Shown: positions 1 through 11,882 of the stretch, piece after piece
Position numbering within the stretch: position 1 is the stretch's first letter
Layout of the letters: every line of letters starts with the position of its first letter
Assembly: GCA_038496675.1 (NCBI GenBank)
Contig: CM076660.1
Location: forward strand, 17,228,038-17,292,037
Source of the DNA: Rachycentron canadum
Taxonomy: Eukaryota; Chordata; Actinopteri; Carangiformes; Rachycentridae
Direction: 5' to 3'
DNA length: 64,000 nt
Made by a program: the position numbers and the translations under genes
The notes under the pieces: generated by a model
Told to the model about the DNA's origin: nothing
Seen by the model: only the letters and a program-made list of their open reading frames with translations
Database searches by the model: none

Positions 1-3000
1 CAAAAGTATGACTAAATTTTTATAACATGTTATTTTACCATTGTTATCGTCAGAGTTGTATAGCAGTTTAGAGCTAGGAAGCATTGTAAGGTTGGTTTAT
101 ATCAAGCATCAAAGTAAAGTAGTTCAGCTGTATTTTGATTCTGGGGGTGTTCCTCAGAAAAAGATATATAACTGCTACAAGTAACAGAAAAAGACATTTT
201 TGCCCTTTTCTGCAGTTGCTGTAGCCAACAGGAGCTAGCTTAAACTTCTAAGCTAAGTTCAAACCCCTGTCTAGCTAATTAGCCATATAGGTAAGCAGCG
301 GTATGTGCAGCCTTGTCAAGAGAAGGCTTGACGCTGAAAGTTTAGCCTGCAATGTGTTTATCCCCAGTAGTAGCTTGATTTATTCAGAAAAATTTTACTT
401 TAGCATTTTTGTTACTCTTGCTAACAGGAGCTAAAACGTAAAAAAAAAAAATGGGGAAAACTTTAATAAATTAACTAAAACAGACTTTTGAAAAGGGCCT
501 TTTGAAATAACATCCAGTGAAACAAAATTATTCATTCATATGGTTATTTATTTCACTCCTCTTTTTCATTTATTTAATATTGAATGCTCTGGGGTTGCAG
601 CTATGAGGTGATTAAAGAGTAATGAGAAGTGATTCCACTTTTATAATAGGCTTATTTATTTATATTTCAGTTATGTTTTATTTTGAGATTATAAATGCAT
701 TTAAAGACATGTTAGCAATAAGAAAACAAAAAATTTAAACAACAAGAAAAATTTGCAATATAGAGAGTTTGATATCATAGTTGGTTACTGGCCTAATATT
801 TTAATATTAAAAATGGTTTTACTAGAACAGCTACATCTTTATACCACCAATAAACACTGGAATTACCATCCTCATATCCTGTTAAATACAAAGTTATGCC
901 ACAACTGACGGTGGATGGAACTGCTGTTTTAGAAATGAACCATGGACAAAAAAATAGCAGTTTTCAGACATAGCTGACAAGCACATTTTACAGCTGGCAG
1001 ACTTTTCCAACCTCCCAGTCACTTCATGTAATAAATACAGTTGCTCTCCAAACAATGACAGAACTCAACGAATGGCAACGGTCATTTCACAGAAGGGAAA
1101 ATTCCCTATTTCAGGCCATTGCCAACAGGCATACATTAAAACCATTTGTGTACTTTTGTGGTACAAGAATAAACCTGTTATTATGAAACAGTCTGTTTGT
1201 GGAGTCAGGAGTTGTTTTTGGGTCAACTGTGAACATGTCACATTTTTTAAGAATTGAAAAGTTTACAAAAACATGTGTCCTTCATCCCCAGCTGTGAAAA
1301 AGTAAATTGTTGAAAGGAGACTACAACAATGAAGACAGCTACATTAAATGCACTGGGGAAAATAGCTTCTCGCAAAACAAGAGCCCAGTTTGCAGAACCC
1401 CAGCAGAGTCAGACGCCTTGCAGATCAGAGCCAAGATGTCCAGAGCTGGAGCCAAGTAACTCAGATTCGACCCCACAAGCAGAACCAGAAAAAAAACATT
1501 AACATCTGTGGCGGATCAGCCACTGCAAACTCAGTGTGACTTGCATCAAGAGCCAAAAACCAGCAGGATAACTCTGTGCCCAATCAAACAGTACTCTGGA
1601 AAGAATTTACTTACAGAGACAGGAAAGAATTCAAAGTATTTTTTTTTATTATTTTAAAGTTGTAGCCATTTTCAATTAGTCTATTTTTGTTAGAAATATG
1701 TTTGTATTATCACTTATGGCATCGACAGAGGCACATAAATCAGGATTATAAATTATTTAGGAAAAATTATTATAAAGGACACATTCAACACACACATTTG
1801 TCTCACACTGCGACCTCACCTGGTGTAATTGGTCTGCTGAGCCTCCGTCCATCCTAAACTCAGAGACAGGAACAAGGAGAGACCCCAGATGCAGCCTACA
1901 TGCACCATAATGCCGCGTGCACACAAAACAAAGCAGACTATTGCAGAAAAGGGAGATGGTAGCAGGAGGCAAGAGGTGAAAGACAGGGGGAGAAAGAGGA
2001 GGTTGCTAATGCAGGATGGGCGGAGAGAGTGAATGAGAGGGGAGGAATCAGAGGGGAAGAGAGTTCGAGAATGGATAAAGAGACAGACAGATGCTGAAAG
2101 GACAACAGCAGTGAGAAAGAACCATGAGGGGGGGATGACGTGAGTGAGAAGGGAGGGAGGAGAAGGCTTTAATTAGAGCCAGATGTTTCCTCCAGAATAA
2201 CCGTAGTTTCAACATAACAAATGGGGCATCTAGGAAAAGAGGGCAGCGTATCAGAGGCTTTGTAAACATTCAGAAAGAAGTATATCTTTTTACAACAGAT
2301 GTTTCTGGTTCTTCACATGGTTGAAAACTTAAGGGGGAAGAAGCTTGAAATTTGGTTTGAAAGGCCATTAACTCTATAAACGCCCATGCTGAGTGTCTGG
2401 TTGATCATTGGGTGCCTAGGTGGGGGCAGCGCCTGAGGCTCCAGGGGTAACTTAGAAGTATGGCCATAAATCTTTACATTCCACAACATCATGTAAGATC
2501 ATGTGAGATTTTACTGGACAAAATAATTTTAAACAAAGTTACAAACTTTGGTCATCTACTTTAGCCCCCCCAAAAAAGAAAAAACAAACAGACCTAAAAG
2601 GACCTTAATAATAAAGTCTCATAAAACAAATGACCGCTCTCCTCTCATCGTATTTCCCTACACCCCAGGGGCTCCTTTGGCTTCATGACAACTGAACCAG
2701 AGAGGACCTTTTTGCCCCACAATCCAGGCAAAAAAAAAATAACACTCTTAAAGGGGGAGTAGTCTTTCTCTGTTAAGATTCCCTGATGAACCAACCCTCT
2801 GGACTACATTACTGAGGCCTGTGGGGATGCTGTTTCAATAAAGCTATAAAATCAGCAACCTTTACTGAAGGCACAGCTGTAACACCTTGATCAAAGTCTG
2901 GAGCAAGCAGGATGGACAGCCTGTAAAAGTAGTTTCAGTACAATGACTTCAGCTCAGTGTTTAATTTCTGGTTAACTTCTCATTTTCCTATTCAAGCAGC

Positions 3001-4859
3001 CTGCTTGAATTAGTGTTGGTAAGGACAGGTAAGGACTCAAGACCTCTGACAGTTGTAGTGGCCCAGCAGAGCTGGAGAAATGGGCTTTCCCTGATCCTGC
3101 TGTGCTGTGTTTGTTTTAACTCAAAGTCTTGATGAGAGGCAGCAGAAGCAGGAATGCAAGGACATGCAGGGTCTGCTGGGGGCGGACGGTGTCTGAGTGT
3201 GCACAACTGTGCAGTCATTGCCATTATGTGTGGGAGTAACAGTGACCTTTACACTTAGCAGGAATCTAAGCCAAGGGTGTAGGTTTCTGCAATAACTTCT
3301 GATGAGTCCTCCAAGCTGAATGTGAATTCCTTTTGGAGAGTCAAAGGAAATAGCAGTGGGGGAGTATGTGACCAGTCAGAAGGGGTAGAAGACGGTTAAA
3401 GAGAGAAGGGTGTTGGATAAATCAGAAAAACAGAAAACAAATGTGAAAGGATCTGACAGAAAGACTAGTCTAACAAAGTGAGAAGTTGTTTTTGAATGCA
3501 CCCTGAAGTGAGGTCAAGCTCCTGCTTCCCTGAGCCAACACAGAGTATTATTCCTCCACACATTCCCTCTTCAAATTGGTCTCCTTCTATGTCCAAGATA
3601 ATCTCTTAGATTCATAAAAACACAGTTTAATGTGACGCCACACTGGAGAGGCATGAAAACAAACGCATGAAGTTGTGTGAATCCATCAGAAGAGGTGACA
3701 GAAAAACTGCTGATTTCGTAACAGTCGTAGACCCATGTGTCCTCTGTAATTGTGGCTCCTCTAGAATTTACTATCCACAGTTTAAAAAAACGTCTTCGTC
3801 TTCCAATTATGCAGTGCAGTACAGTAGGCCAAATTTCACATGACCTCAGCAATAAATAGAAACACATGCTCAAAGATAAAGGTTTAACTAGAAATGATGG
3901 TATCCTGCTTTTAATCCACAAAATACTACAAGAGGATTCCAGATGGATCTAGTCAAATATCAGAAGTTGTCAGTTTTCAAACTGTGAAATGTCTGTTTTC
4001 TTTCATATTCAGATGGACAATGACATGATAGCTTTTTCCTGGATACACGTCATCACACATTTCATGAAAAAATGTGACGTGTGGAAAATGTGCGCTTCAT
4101 TTGGCATCAACAGGACATTGCATTTGACTAAATCTTACAATAAAGACCTGAAAACGCAGTGCAGATGCATGTTTTTGTCTAACAAAAGCTTAGAGTATCA
4201 CACTTCATACTCTTTGCTGAGAGCCTTCCCTTATTTTTCATGGCAAATGTTCAGGAGACACATCATCAATTGCCAGTAAGTCCAAGGAAGGTAATGACAA
4301 TATCATAGCTAGAAAATAAACTATTCCTTCCTCAGTGGAAAACAGGAATGAAGACTCTCTTTTTAGACACAAATATGCGGCGTATTTTCAAGAATGAAAA
4401 CCCCAGTGGAAATTTCAGACAGCCTCATAGCCATGCATGACTCTGCACAACTCTCTGGTTGACTAATGGGCCAAAAGAAATGAGGTCAAAGAAAAAGAAT
4501 TGCTGTTGCAGCTCTACTTGTAAATACAGAAAAACACCAACGTAAACATCAGGCTCCATTTACACTATACCGAACTTGCGTCTAATGCGTTTGAAGGAAG
4601 AGATGTTTTTCACACAGACTCTTCTTCTGTGCACCTCTTCCTTGCTCAGTTTTTTATCTTTAACACAAAAAAATGTGCATTTGTATTTATTGTCTTTTGC
4701 GTATCGAAAAATGTCTGAAATGACACGTCAATTTTTTTCCCCCAACACAACAATCTGGACCTCATGTGGGTCTTTAACTGGTTGCAGTGCAGGCCTGTTA
4801 GACCCACTGACATTTTTGTGTCAGTGTTTCCACAACACGAGTGTGTACATACAGTATGA
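1..4859. other. AT-rich intergenic DNA without a recognisable gene
   Basis: Open frames here are short, lie on both strands and do not join through splice sites into anything I recognise. The one exception worth listing is the small frame near 1.3 kb, entered separately. The composition is AT-rich with short A/T homopolymers. Distal exons or regulatory DNA of a gene to the left of the window cannot be excluded. Confidence 0.5.
1329..1657 (+). pseudogene. Small frameshifted open frame, possible decayed or unrecognised exon
   Basis: An ATG at 1329 opens 57 codons ending at 1500-1502. The predicted peptide is rich in Gln, Glu, Pro, Ser, Thr and Lys, unlike the hydrophobic or low-complexity frames typical of AT-rich noncoding DNA. 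The frame breaks directly after a run of eight A at 1489-1496. Reading on in the alternative frame (codons from 1496) stays open for about 50 more codons, to a TAA at 1655-1657, with similar composition. This could be a pseudogene, an exon with a sequencing or assembly error in the A run, or chance. I recognise no family, and no splice signals convincingly bound it. Confidence 0.2.
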
Positions 4860-5340
4860 GGCCGGTAGTCGTGCTGGTGACGCCTGCTGGTGAAAACGTG
4901 AAGCTACACATTGGTCGTCGGAGCTACGGAGCGGCGGAGGGACCATCCGACTGAGCCGTCCTCAGCAACGGCGTGTCTTATAACTAGACGCTTTTTTTTT
5001 GTTTGTTTGTTTTTTGTTTTTTTTTAACATGACGTCTCATTTTGCGCTTTGGACCGACACGTGATGTGACTTGAGGTCGGCCATTGTCGCAGAGAGACGT
5101 TAAAGCGATGACAAAGCAGACGGAGGCGTCAAACAGAGACATGGCAGCGCTGCGGGGAGTCGGCCGCGCTTCGCCGAGCACCGAAAACAGCTCGTTTCTC
5201 ACATTTTGGGCCCGGTCTCTGTGAAGGGCCGTGAATTAGGAACGAAAGCTGAACAGGAAGCGTGAGGTCTTTGACAGGAGCTGTCGTTTACACTTCAAAA
5301 TAAAAGTCGCCGGAAGTGACTAACTGTTTGCTCCGTTTAC
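4860..5340. promoter_or_regulatory. CpG-rich promoter-like block with no assigned gene
   Basis: CpG dinucleotides are frequent here against an AT-rich, CpG-poor background. The block contains an E-box CACGTG at 5058-5063 and a TGACGT half-CRE near 5032. ATGs in good context occur on both strands: plus at about 5141 (MAALRGVGR..., 28 codons to a stop) and minus near 5082 and 5140. Such blocks in fish usually mark the promoter and first exon of a broadly expressed gene. I could not connect it to downstream coding exons on either side, so the gene and direction remain open. Confidence 0.45.
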
Positions 5341-8300
5341 CATAACTTGACAACTGTGGACTCCACTGTCAAATACTACTTTTCTAAATACTTCACCACA
5401 GACTCATAAAAGTCTCATTTTGCAATATAGAACAAAATGAGTTCGTGTAATTTGCCGTTTTGGTGGCCCACAACTTTCTTATAAGGGGCCAATTTAAAGT
5501 ATAACGATTTTAACCAGATAGACTAACAGTTTACTATTATTATACAGATTAGTCATCTAATAAACCATTAATAACAGTAATAACTTTTAGGTTGCCACGT
5601 TGTGTCAAAGTGGCACTCACATTCAAGGCCCCTCTATCAAGTCTGTTATATTTTGTGGTTCTCACTTTCTATCTTCTCTCTGCAATTATAAATGTTAGTA
5701 ATCCATAAAAAGGACTGTGAGCTTGTCAGTTTGTCATAAGACAGCAGCCAACATTAGTTACCCGCCTGCAAGTATAGATGTTAAATGGTAAACAAAGTGT
5801 CATGCTTTCCACCCAAGCGTTGCTCTTATTTATAGCATATCACTGATTAATAAAGCATCAGTTATTAATTAACCTGTTTAGATCCATTGAATGCAGCCTA
5901 TAAACTCTTTATAAACTGTGCCTGTGGTGATTTTCCTTTAACCAGCTAATGTCTAAATGGAGCCTTGGGTATCTCTGTGAAACACTACTACACCACAGTG
6001 ACACATCAGAATTTGTGACCCAAATAATAACTTTAGTTTAGTGCCTTAGTTATATATTTATTTGAGCAGATGTCACCAACAATGGTGTCTATGTAATATG
6101 TCTAATAAGGTTCACATGACAGAGATCGACCAAATATTGAAACCCTGTGATATCTATCGGACACAGAGATGGTCACAAATTAGGTGTGACAGGTGGGTTT
6201 TCACTGTGCCTCTGTAAAGCAGTGACACCTGACCTGAGAGTCTGGATGGAAGTCTGTCTTTGAATGTGAATTCACAGTGTAAAGGTTACTGACTCTAAAC
6301 ATCACTGTGTGAAGTAAATCTGGAAAAAAGCAAAAACGTGCACTGGCACTTTATGTCTCCAGGTCTCCATGTATTTTTGAAACACACTAACATGTAATCA
6401 GGGTAAATTAAGGAAAGAAGTTTATCTTTGTATTGGCAATAAATTTATGCTTATTCATACAGGTCAGATAAGGTCCCAGAAATGCAGTCAAAATTGCATC
6501 TGCCCATTGTTGCACACCCACAAAGCACATAAAGCACACACAAGTACAAGTTGTCATAGATACTGTTTTTCCAATATACATATATTTCATGATGTTCATC
6601 AATATAATAAGACATTGATAGATTTACACTACAATTATTTTATGTACTTTAGTTTGTCACTCAGTCTCCTCTCCTTTACGTTGAGTCAACCTTGTTTAGT
6701 TTCTAATCCCATACCAAATGACAGCACAATAAATCTATCAATAAATAAAAGCCAAAGAAAATAAAGAAGGAAAAGAAAACTGAGCACATTGCCCATGGAC
6801 CTCCAGTCATGTCCCTCCTGTAAGGCCAGACGAACAGGGGCAATGTGGACCTTCATCCCAGAAACCCCAGTCCCCAAGAGAAATCAAAATCTTTCCTCAA
6901 AAATAAACAGATTTAAACAAAAAATATATCTTGTAGATACAAACAGCAAATCTGATGTAAACTGTATAATCATTCTAAGCATTCTGGACAATTGAAGGTA
7001 AAAATACTTTTTTCCCCCCATTAACTTCCCATTTTCTTTACCTTGACCCATCAGTGCTTACACACAAACAATTCAGTGACATCTGGAGTTATTACTAAAT
7101 TGATGCAAAAGAAAAAAACACAATATTTGGTTCAAAATAAAACATGTTAACATATATTAAGTTGAATATTGTATGTTTATAGCCATCCAGTGAACATTCA
7201 GCGACTCATAAGGTTCCCTCCTGTTGCTGTGTTCATCCCATTTGGGCATAACATTAAGCTCTGTACATATCACACAATGCTGTTGTTGAAGGTCTGGCTC
7301 CTCTGTTGGTCTCTGTATTTCTGCCAGGCTCTTTCCAAGTTTGAATTACAAGTCCATCAGTCGCACTTCAAACCTGGAAGAGGGTTTCAACACTTTTTCC
7401 CTGTGTTGGCAACTTTGTATTCTGGGTTACCACCGAATGACCTGAACACAGCATTAAGTTGAGATCACTGAACAATTCTTCAGGTTGACATAAGACAATA
7501 TTCTGCATCAAACCATGTTCCCAACCCACCAAAAATCAATGAATCACAACAGAAAAAGTGCCACGGTGTTAAAATATATTATACGCACTTCTTTTCATAC
7601 AGACAATAAAGCAACAGAAAGAGAGAGCACTCACTTCATTTTCACCATTGTGACCAAATTGGTTGAGCACTCACAGGACAACAATTGGATTCATGGATAA
7701 CACAGAAGTCCTACCCCAATCAGTAGTGTTATTTCACTTCAGTCCACTGTGTGGTTAACTCCTGTAGGATGGCTAAAAGGACCACATTTGAAAGCCTATA
7801 GTGATTTTCTATTGCCATAAAACCCAATTTGTTAATATAGTTTTTGTCCTCATATATATTTTGGTAAATTGCTAATACCTTACACCTGAGGATATAGGAC
7901 CCCCTACCCCCCAAAACACCCCCCATATTACAACACCAAACAATGCAGATTTTTATAACATTTTTCTTGGTTTATGTCTAATAGCTATAGTTGTTTGTGT
8001 GTTTTTCATTTTAAAACTTGGCAGCACTATGGAGACAGAGAAAAAAATAAGAGTTGTGCTATTATTAGTTATAGGATCACATGTCTAAAAACTTGTTACG
8101 GGTTAAAGAAGCTCTTCGGACCTGGATACACTTGGTAGGGAGACTGTATTTGAGATTTGAAGCATGTTTTGGTTTAATTTGCATATATTAGAATGGCACG
8201 CTCACAAGCCGAACTGGCACACCGTATGAATGGTGTCACTCTTAAAATGTCCTGTAATCATGGATACGTACGGCGAGGGCATAAGCTACTTAAAACAGAC

Positions 8301-8658
8301 TAGGACAGTTTGAATAACCTGTTTCTCTCTGCTTGTTTTTGATGGCAGTTGGCAGCGTAAGCATGGGAATCTGGTCTTTGGTAATCTTCTGCAGTTTACT
8401 TTTGCTCTATTTAGAGGAGAACATGTAAGGGAAGCGGGGAGGAAGAGTAGGTTTGTTCAGGTTGGGGTCCTTCCAAATAAAACTGGCCAACAGCTCTGTA
8501 ATCTCTCTGCTTGTGTACTTCAGTGGTCAAGGAAACAACGTGCCCTCACTCTGAGATTTAAGCGGCCTAATCTGTCGGGATAAACTAGGGATATTCCCAA
8601 GACAGAGCTATTCTAACACACTCACACACTCACACTGATGCACCTGTTCACTCACACT

Positions 8659-8708
<50 letters not shown>

Positions 8709-11354
8709 GTAGGATTCTGAATCAGTGAGTTGAGCAAAAGGGGGGGTCACTTGGTCTACTCAGCTCGTGGGGAAGATAATAAGTCATGTTGAAAAGAGGC
8801 AAGGCTACTAAGGCTTTACACTCAGTTGATTTAGCATATTGCAGGTGGTTTTGTGGTCTCTATAGCCTTTTAGTGGCTGTAGCCTACAGCTGAAATTATA
8901 CATTTTAGGATTGTTAACAATGGCATCAGTGACAGCAAAGCAGGAGCTGAGTTGCTTCCTGTCAAGTACTTATTAATGCAGGCCTGCACACTTAAAAATC
9001 CTCCATTTCACCAAACATCGACTCGATTAAATAACTGAACTGCAACTATGGCAAAGCTTTGATTTACTAAAACCACCAGCAAATCCCCGCAAATAAAGAC
9101 CTTATGAGGTTAAGAATAAAATGGTTTGAAATCCATAAAAATACCTCTCCCAGTTTTAAGGAAATTTAAGGTTTGCCTTCTTGTTAAGTCCTTAGTTTGA
9201 CAGAGCGTTAAAAACCAAGTGCATCATGTTTTCCTGTTCTCCTGCTCAGGTAGCCGAAAGGGTAGTATACACAGGAGTAGATGCCAAAAATAGTAAAAGA
9301 ATGAGTCAAGACCAAACCAGCAAGGGCACCAATAAAAGAAATAATTGCAATAACAATAGAAGCCTCTCCCCTGTTGTTTGGCAGTGTATAACGCATGGAG
9401 CTGAATTACAAAAAACACACCAGACAGAGGTAAAGAGGAGCTTACTGCTGGTAGCAGCAAAGTGGTACTGATTGCACACTTCCTCTTTACCTGTCTGTTT
9501 CACACAAAAATATACTATAATAAAAAATAGAATCTATTATATTTAAAAAAGAAAAAAGGCCTTAACTACAGGGAGAAACACTGAGACAGAACCACTGCAC
9601 TAGCAAAACACTCTTCTTAGGAATGCTACTATTTTTTGTTTTTTTTTTTAAAATCATTGCTTCTGACGTTTCTTGTCGCTAACCTACCCCAAAGTTAGCA
9701 GACTGCCGAACTACAACTCAACTGTGAATTTGACATTTTCCTCATTAGCCTCTGTCCCTGAATTTTAAAATAAGGCTGAATAGTTTGTTTGTTTTTTTTT
9801 TGTTGTTTGTTTGTTTTTTTTAATGTGCTCTTCGTGTGGAGAGGTTTTGCTGCAGGAGGATCTTCTTTGGCCAGGCTATTGACCAGCCAGACAGCGCCAT
9901 CAAAAACAAGGTTGTTTGTGCATTTTAAACAGATTCTTTTTCTGCAGTCAGGCACTCCCCCTACACAGACTACGAGTGTGAGGGTGTGTTTGACTTAAAA
10001 TATTCTACAGTAACTAAGAGAAGTAACTGGAGACTAAGGCTTCTCAGTATCGACGTAGGTAACGGGCCAGTGAGAATTAACCTTTGCTTTATGATACTTT
10101 TATCCCATGTATTCCCCTGGCATGAGGATTGTTTTGCAAGCCCATATCCACAGTTTGACATGAATGACATCTCCACAGTATACTGCAAGTGTAATGTTAA
10201 GATAACATCACTGATATTACAGAAAGAAAGAAGTTGGACAGACTGAAAATCGGATCCTGTCTATCCAAAACTAACCCTTACAGCTATTAACTAGAACTTT
10301 TTTCTCCTATGGTTTGTATGACCAACATTTTCGACACAGGTTTCATCGCGTGTATATTTTTTAAAGATACTTACACTTACATGTGCTACAGTAAGAGCAT
10401 TTGCACTAGACTGCAATGAAGGAATGTTTTCGAAATAAGACACTACGTAATCATTAAATAAAAAATAAACATCTACAGACATTGGTCCAACTTTACTATG
10501 GCAGTTTTGAAATTATTAGAAGAAATAGAGGTGATGAAGCATGCGGAGAGACAGAAGAGGGTTAAAGAGACTTGAGATGGAAGTTATTACAGATGTGGAA
10601 AGAGAGATGACACCCAGATAATGAAAGGGTCAGATGGAAATGACTGGGATTAGTTTAACAATTCATGCATTCATTGGTTGATCAATATCAGGAAGCCATG
10701 AAAGAAGCTAATACTTAAGTATCAGTAACCTGGGGAATTTTAAGAGCAGTCTGTGGATTAGCTCCAATTTCTCTAACTTCATGATCATTTTTAGTCCAAG
10801 TTGTAGTCCCCTGGCTTATTTTTGAACTGTCTTAGTGGACATGTGTAACAGATGAATTTAAAAATGAATTAGTTTGTTGTCAGTTAAATGGAGATTTATC
10901 TCCACTGTGCAAAAATACACCAAAAAGAGAGAGAAAGCCTGGGACAGACAGATGATGAGAACATGCAAGGTACACACTTCGATTAATAGGCAGTAGTTAA
11001 CGCTGAAGCATACGTAAAATTAATACAAAAATTAAAAAATACAAAATGCACACACACACACACGCACACACACCTACAAAACAGTATATATCAGAATAAA
11101 ACTCTACAAAGAACTATATATATCAGTTATGTAACAATTATCGCCAATCGTTGTTTCCTTTTCTGTTGTTGCATCGTCACAAGTGTTTGGTTCTCAGTAT
11201 GGCGGGTTAGAAAAGCCAAGAGTACCCAGAAAGGAGACAGGGCCACACACTCACAGGACAAATATTGACAGGGGTCCAGAGGGAAGGTGGTGGAAGTGGG
11301 GGAGCCATGGGGCCCTGAAGGGTTTAGGGGTATTATATCGAGGCTATTCAGGGA
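5341..11354. other. Intergenic DNA, no gene recognised
   Basis: AT-rich sequence with short unrelated frames on both strands, several AATAAT/TTAATAA-rich stretches (5.5-5.95 kb) suggestive of an old dispersed repeat, and simple repeats. It lies 3' of the vamp2-type gene and may contain part of its long 3' untranslated region, which would continue across the assembly gap. Confidence 0.45.
8661..8705. repeat. (CA)n microsatellite
   Basis: About 22 uninterrupted CA units, preceded by degenerate CACACT units from about 8620. A typical fish dinucleotide microsatellite in intergenic DNA. Confidence 0.97.
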
Positions 11355-11747
11355 NNNNNNNNNNNNNNNNNNNNNNNNNNNNNNNNNNNNNNNNNNNNNN
11401 NNNNNNNNNNNNNNNNNNNNNNNNNNNNNNNNNNNNNNNNNNNNNNNNNNNNNNNNNNNNNNNNNNNNNNNNNNNNNNNNNNNNNNNNNNNNNNNNNNNN
11501 NNNNNNNNNNNNNNNNNNNNNNNNNNNNNNNNNNNNNNNNNNNNNNNNNNNNNNNNNNNNNNNNNNNNNNNNNNNNNNNNNNNNNNNNNNNNNNNNNNNN
11601 NNNNNNNNNNNNNNNNNNNNNNNNNNNNNNNNNNNNNNNNNNNNNNNNNNNNNNNNNNNNNNNNNNNNNNNNNNNNNNNNNNNNNNNNNNNNNNNNNNNN
11701 NNNNNNNNNNNNNNNNNNNNNNNNNNNNNNNNNNNNNNNNNNNNNNN
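11355..11747. other. Assembly gap (393 N) flanked by a TA repeat
   Basis: A run of 393 N whose right edge abuts a pure TA repeat. The gap lies about 135 bases past the vamp2-type stop codon in the direction of transcription, so it probably interrupts that gene's 3' untranslated region or nearby flank. Any open frame drawn across it is an artefact. Confidence 0.98.

Positions 11748-11785
<38 letters not shown>
11748..11785. repeat. (TA)n microsatellite at gap edge
   Basis: Nineteen TA units immediately after the N run. Long TA tracts commonly break short-read assemblies, which probably explains the gap. Confidence 0.95.
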
Positions 11786-11790
<5 letters not shown>

Positions 11791-11882
11791 ACTAATTATC
11801 TGTGGTTAATCTTGTCATTAATTTGAGGGTGTTTTTTTGTAGCAAGGAAGTTGGGATCAGACTGGGGTAGGACCAACTCTTC

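Noticed and set aside
3571..3921. 116-codon minus-strand frame
   Set aside because: No motif, no splice context, irregular composition; likely chance.
9208..9503. Hydrophobic open frames in three overlapping readings on the minus strand
   Set aside because: One has an acceptor-like TTTTTTGTAATTCAG before it, but there is no donor, no recognisable family, and overlapping frames are equally open, which points to composition rather than coding.
11183..11826. Long plus-strand frames with runs of unknown residues
   Set aside because: They are created by translating through the N gap and the TA repeat.
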